Position numbers and translations under genes: made by a program. Shown one piece after another: positions 63,130-64,000 of a stretch of 64,000 bases of DNA; positions within the stretch are counted from its first letter, which is position 1; each line of letters opens with the position of its first letter. The notes under the pieces are model-generated. The model had not been told where the DNA came from, made no database searches, and saw nothing but the letters and a program-made list of their open reading frames with translations. This DNA comes from CAMTWZ01 sp041749075. GTDB lineage: Bacteria; Bacteroidota; Rhodothermia; Balneolales; HLUCCA01. The stretch spans positions 1 to 64,000 of the forward strand of contig JBGTBY010000018.1 of NCBI GenBank assembly GCA_041749075.1. The letters run 5' to 3'.

Positions 63130-64000
63130 CTATTTTGAGCTTTCATTCAGCGTAGGGGCATCCTCTTCAAGCGAAAGCAAAAGAGTTGCCACAACAGCCA
63201 ATACCATACCTGTGAGTGTGATCGCGTTCGGCACCACCGAATAGATGATCAGAGACAGGATGATTGTGATAACCGGTGCCACGGCATTCGTCATCGGCGA
63301 CACGATCATGGCTTTGCCATATCGGAACGCATACACCAAGAAGAGAGCACCTACCGAGTTCAGAATTTGAATCAGCGCGGATGCACCAGGTCCTGAGAAG
63401 CCCCAATTGATAGGTTGGGTGAAATCAGTCATGAACCATGCTACCGGCGCCAGAACGATACCAGACACCATCATATAGAAGAAAATATTCTCGGCTTCCA
63501 TGCTGGTATTCGACACTTTGATCACATACGCCTGCAAACCCCAAGCAAAGAACACCAGGAACGCCGGAATGATCCAGAACAGATTCTGAACACCGCCGCC
63601 ATCGCCCGGCGAATAGGATAGCAGAGGAATCGCTACAAGGGCCAAAAACACACCACCCCAACCAAACTTGTTGGCGCGCTCTTTTAATAGGAGCATCGAA
63701 AGAGCGATAGTGACCACCGGCGACATGGAAATAAACGGATAAACCAAATAAGCCGGACTGATGGCCAGTGTTTTGAACAGGATCAACTGTCCACCGGCTC
63801 CTAGAATCCCTACGGTCATTCCAAGGAAAATGGATTTCGGCCGGAAGTCGAACTTCCACCCAATGAGGTGCATCGCCACGAGTGCGGGCGGAATCATGGT
63901 CAACGACCAAACCACATAAATGAGTGTTGATGGGAATCCTGCTTTCTCAGGAATTTCGATCAATGCGCCCCAAATACCCCAAAAAACCGTTGTGATGATC
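63130..64000 (-). CDS. EamA/DMT-superfamily transporter, N-terminus outside window
   Basis: At least 289 residues, open to the window edge (bases 63964-64000 read TTVFWGIWGALIEIPEKAG in frame with the rest). About nine to ten hydrophobic helices, two EamA-like halves (FKTLAISPAYLVYPFISMSP and FRYGKAMIVSPMTNAVAPV), and C-terminal charged tail. It is a small-molecule exporter/importer of the drug/metabolite superfamily with unknown substrate. It precedes the TonB operon by about 120 nt in the same direction but has its own stop well before that promoter. Confidence 0.85.
   Translation of the reverse strand, partial: IITTVFWGIWGALIEIPEKAGFPSTLIYVVWSLTMIPPALVAMHLIGWKFDFRPKSIFLGMTVGILGAGGQLILFKTLAISPAYLVYPFISMSPVVTIALSMLLLKERANKFGWGGVFLALVAIPLLSYSPGDGGGVQNLFWIIPAFLVFFAWGLQAYVIKVSNTSMEAENIFFYMMVSGIVLAPVAWFMTDFTQPINWGFSGPGASALIQILNSVGALFLVYAFRYGKAMIVSPMTNAVAPVITIILSLIIYSVVPNAITLTGMVLAVVATLLLSLEEDAPTLNESSK

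Overview
The window looks like a chromosomal segment of a free-living, polymer-degrading bacterium of the Bacteroidota/Rhodothermota/Balneolota (FCB) group. The evidence is four secreted proteins ending in the type IX secretion (T9SS) sorting domain with the NYPNPFNPST signature, a PorV/PorQ-type outer-membrane protein, a TonB-dependent receptor with a carboxypeptidase-regulatory N-terminus, a two-component-propeller histidine kinase, a PID-CTERM-type small protein, and many lipoproteins. GC is a little above half except for one AT-rich patch at the left end. I see no rRNA, tRNA or CRISPR array.

Layout. 1-1.6 kb: the end of a truncated gene, an AT-rich small membrane ORF overlapping it, and a decayed IS3-family transposase. 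1.6-2.0 kb: an array of REP-like hairpins. 2.0-6.8 kb: a uronate (pectin/alginate-type) catabolic locus, with kduI-kduD-lacI on the minus strand diverging from eda-kdgK on the plus strand. Together these convert unsaturated uronate monomers through KDG and KDPG to pyruvate and glyceraldehyde-3-phosphate. 6.9-22.1 kb: a minus-strand unit of sensor kinase, LuxR-type response regulator, REC-only regulator, a giant 3648-residue FG-GAP/LamG/T9SS protein coupled to the REC gene by an ATGA overlap, and a tiny PID-CTERM protein. 22.1-23.8 kb: a beta-lactamase-like pseudogene, a DUF3820 gene and a Tat-exported TIM-barrel isomerase. 23.8-27.4 kb: an active/inactive M16 protease pair.

27.4-36.9 kb: a complete, tightly overlapped operon for reductive pyrimidine degradation: preT, preA, CoA-acylating semialdehyde dehydrogenase, class III aminotransferase, NCS1 permease, dihydropyrimidinase and beta-ureidopropionase. 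It should take uracil/thymine to acetyl-/propionyl-CoA. The permease carries an odd soluble insertion of about 100 residues. 36.9-39.4 kb: a GMC oxidoreductase with its gluconate-dehydrogenase-subunit-3-like lipoprotein. 39.4-42.3 kb: an SGNH-type gene bracketed by two 106-bp MITE-like repeats, then an S10 peptidase.

42.3-51.4 kb: a secreted glycan-related region with a GH36-like lipoprotein, three paralogous DUF4874/DUF4832 proteins, and a duplicated CBM9-like T9SS protein that has the strongest expression signals of the window (TTGACA-N17-TACACT, AGGAGG, two terminators in series). 51.6-63.0 kb: a seven-gene outer-membrane operon (TonB receptor, secreted protein, PorV-like protein, IPT/TIG beta-propeller lipoprotein, two deacetylase-like paralogues, amidohydrolase lipoprotein) behind a promoter whose spacer holds a perfect 12-bp palindrome. 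The window ends inside a DMT-family transporter gene.

The best candidates for something undescribed are the kinase/REC/giant-protein unit, the TonB-PorV-deacetylase-pair operon in which one paralogue keeps and the other loses its putative metal site, and the DUF4832 triplet with GH36.
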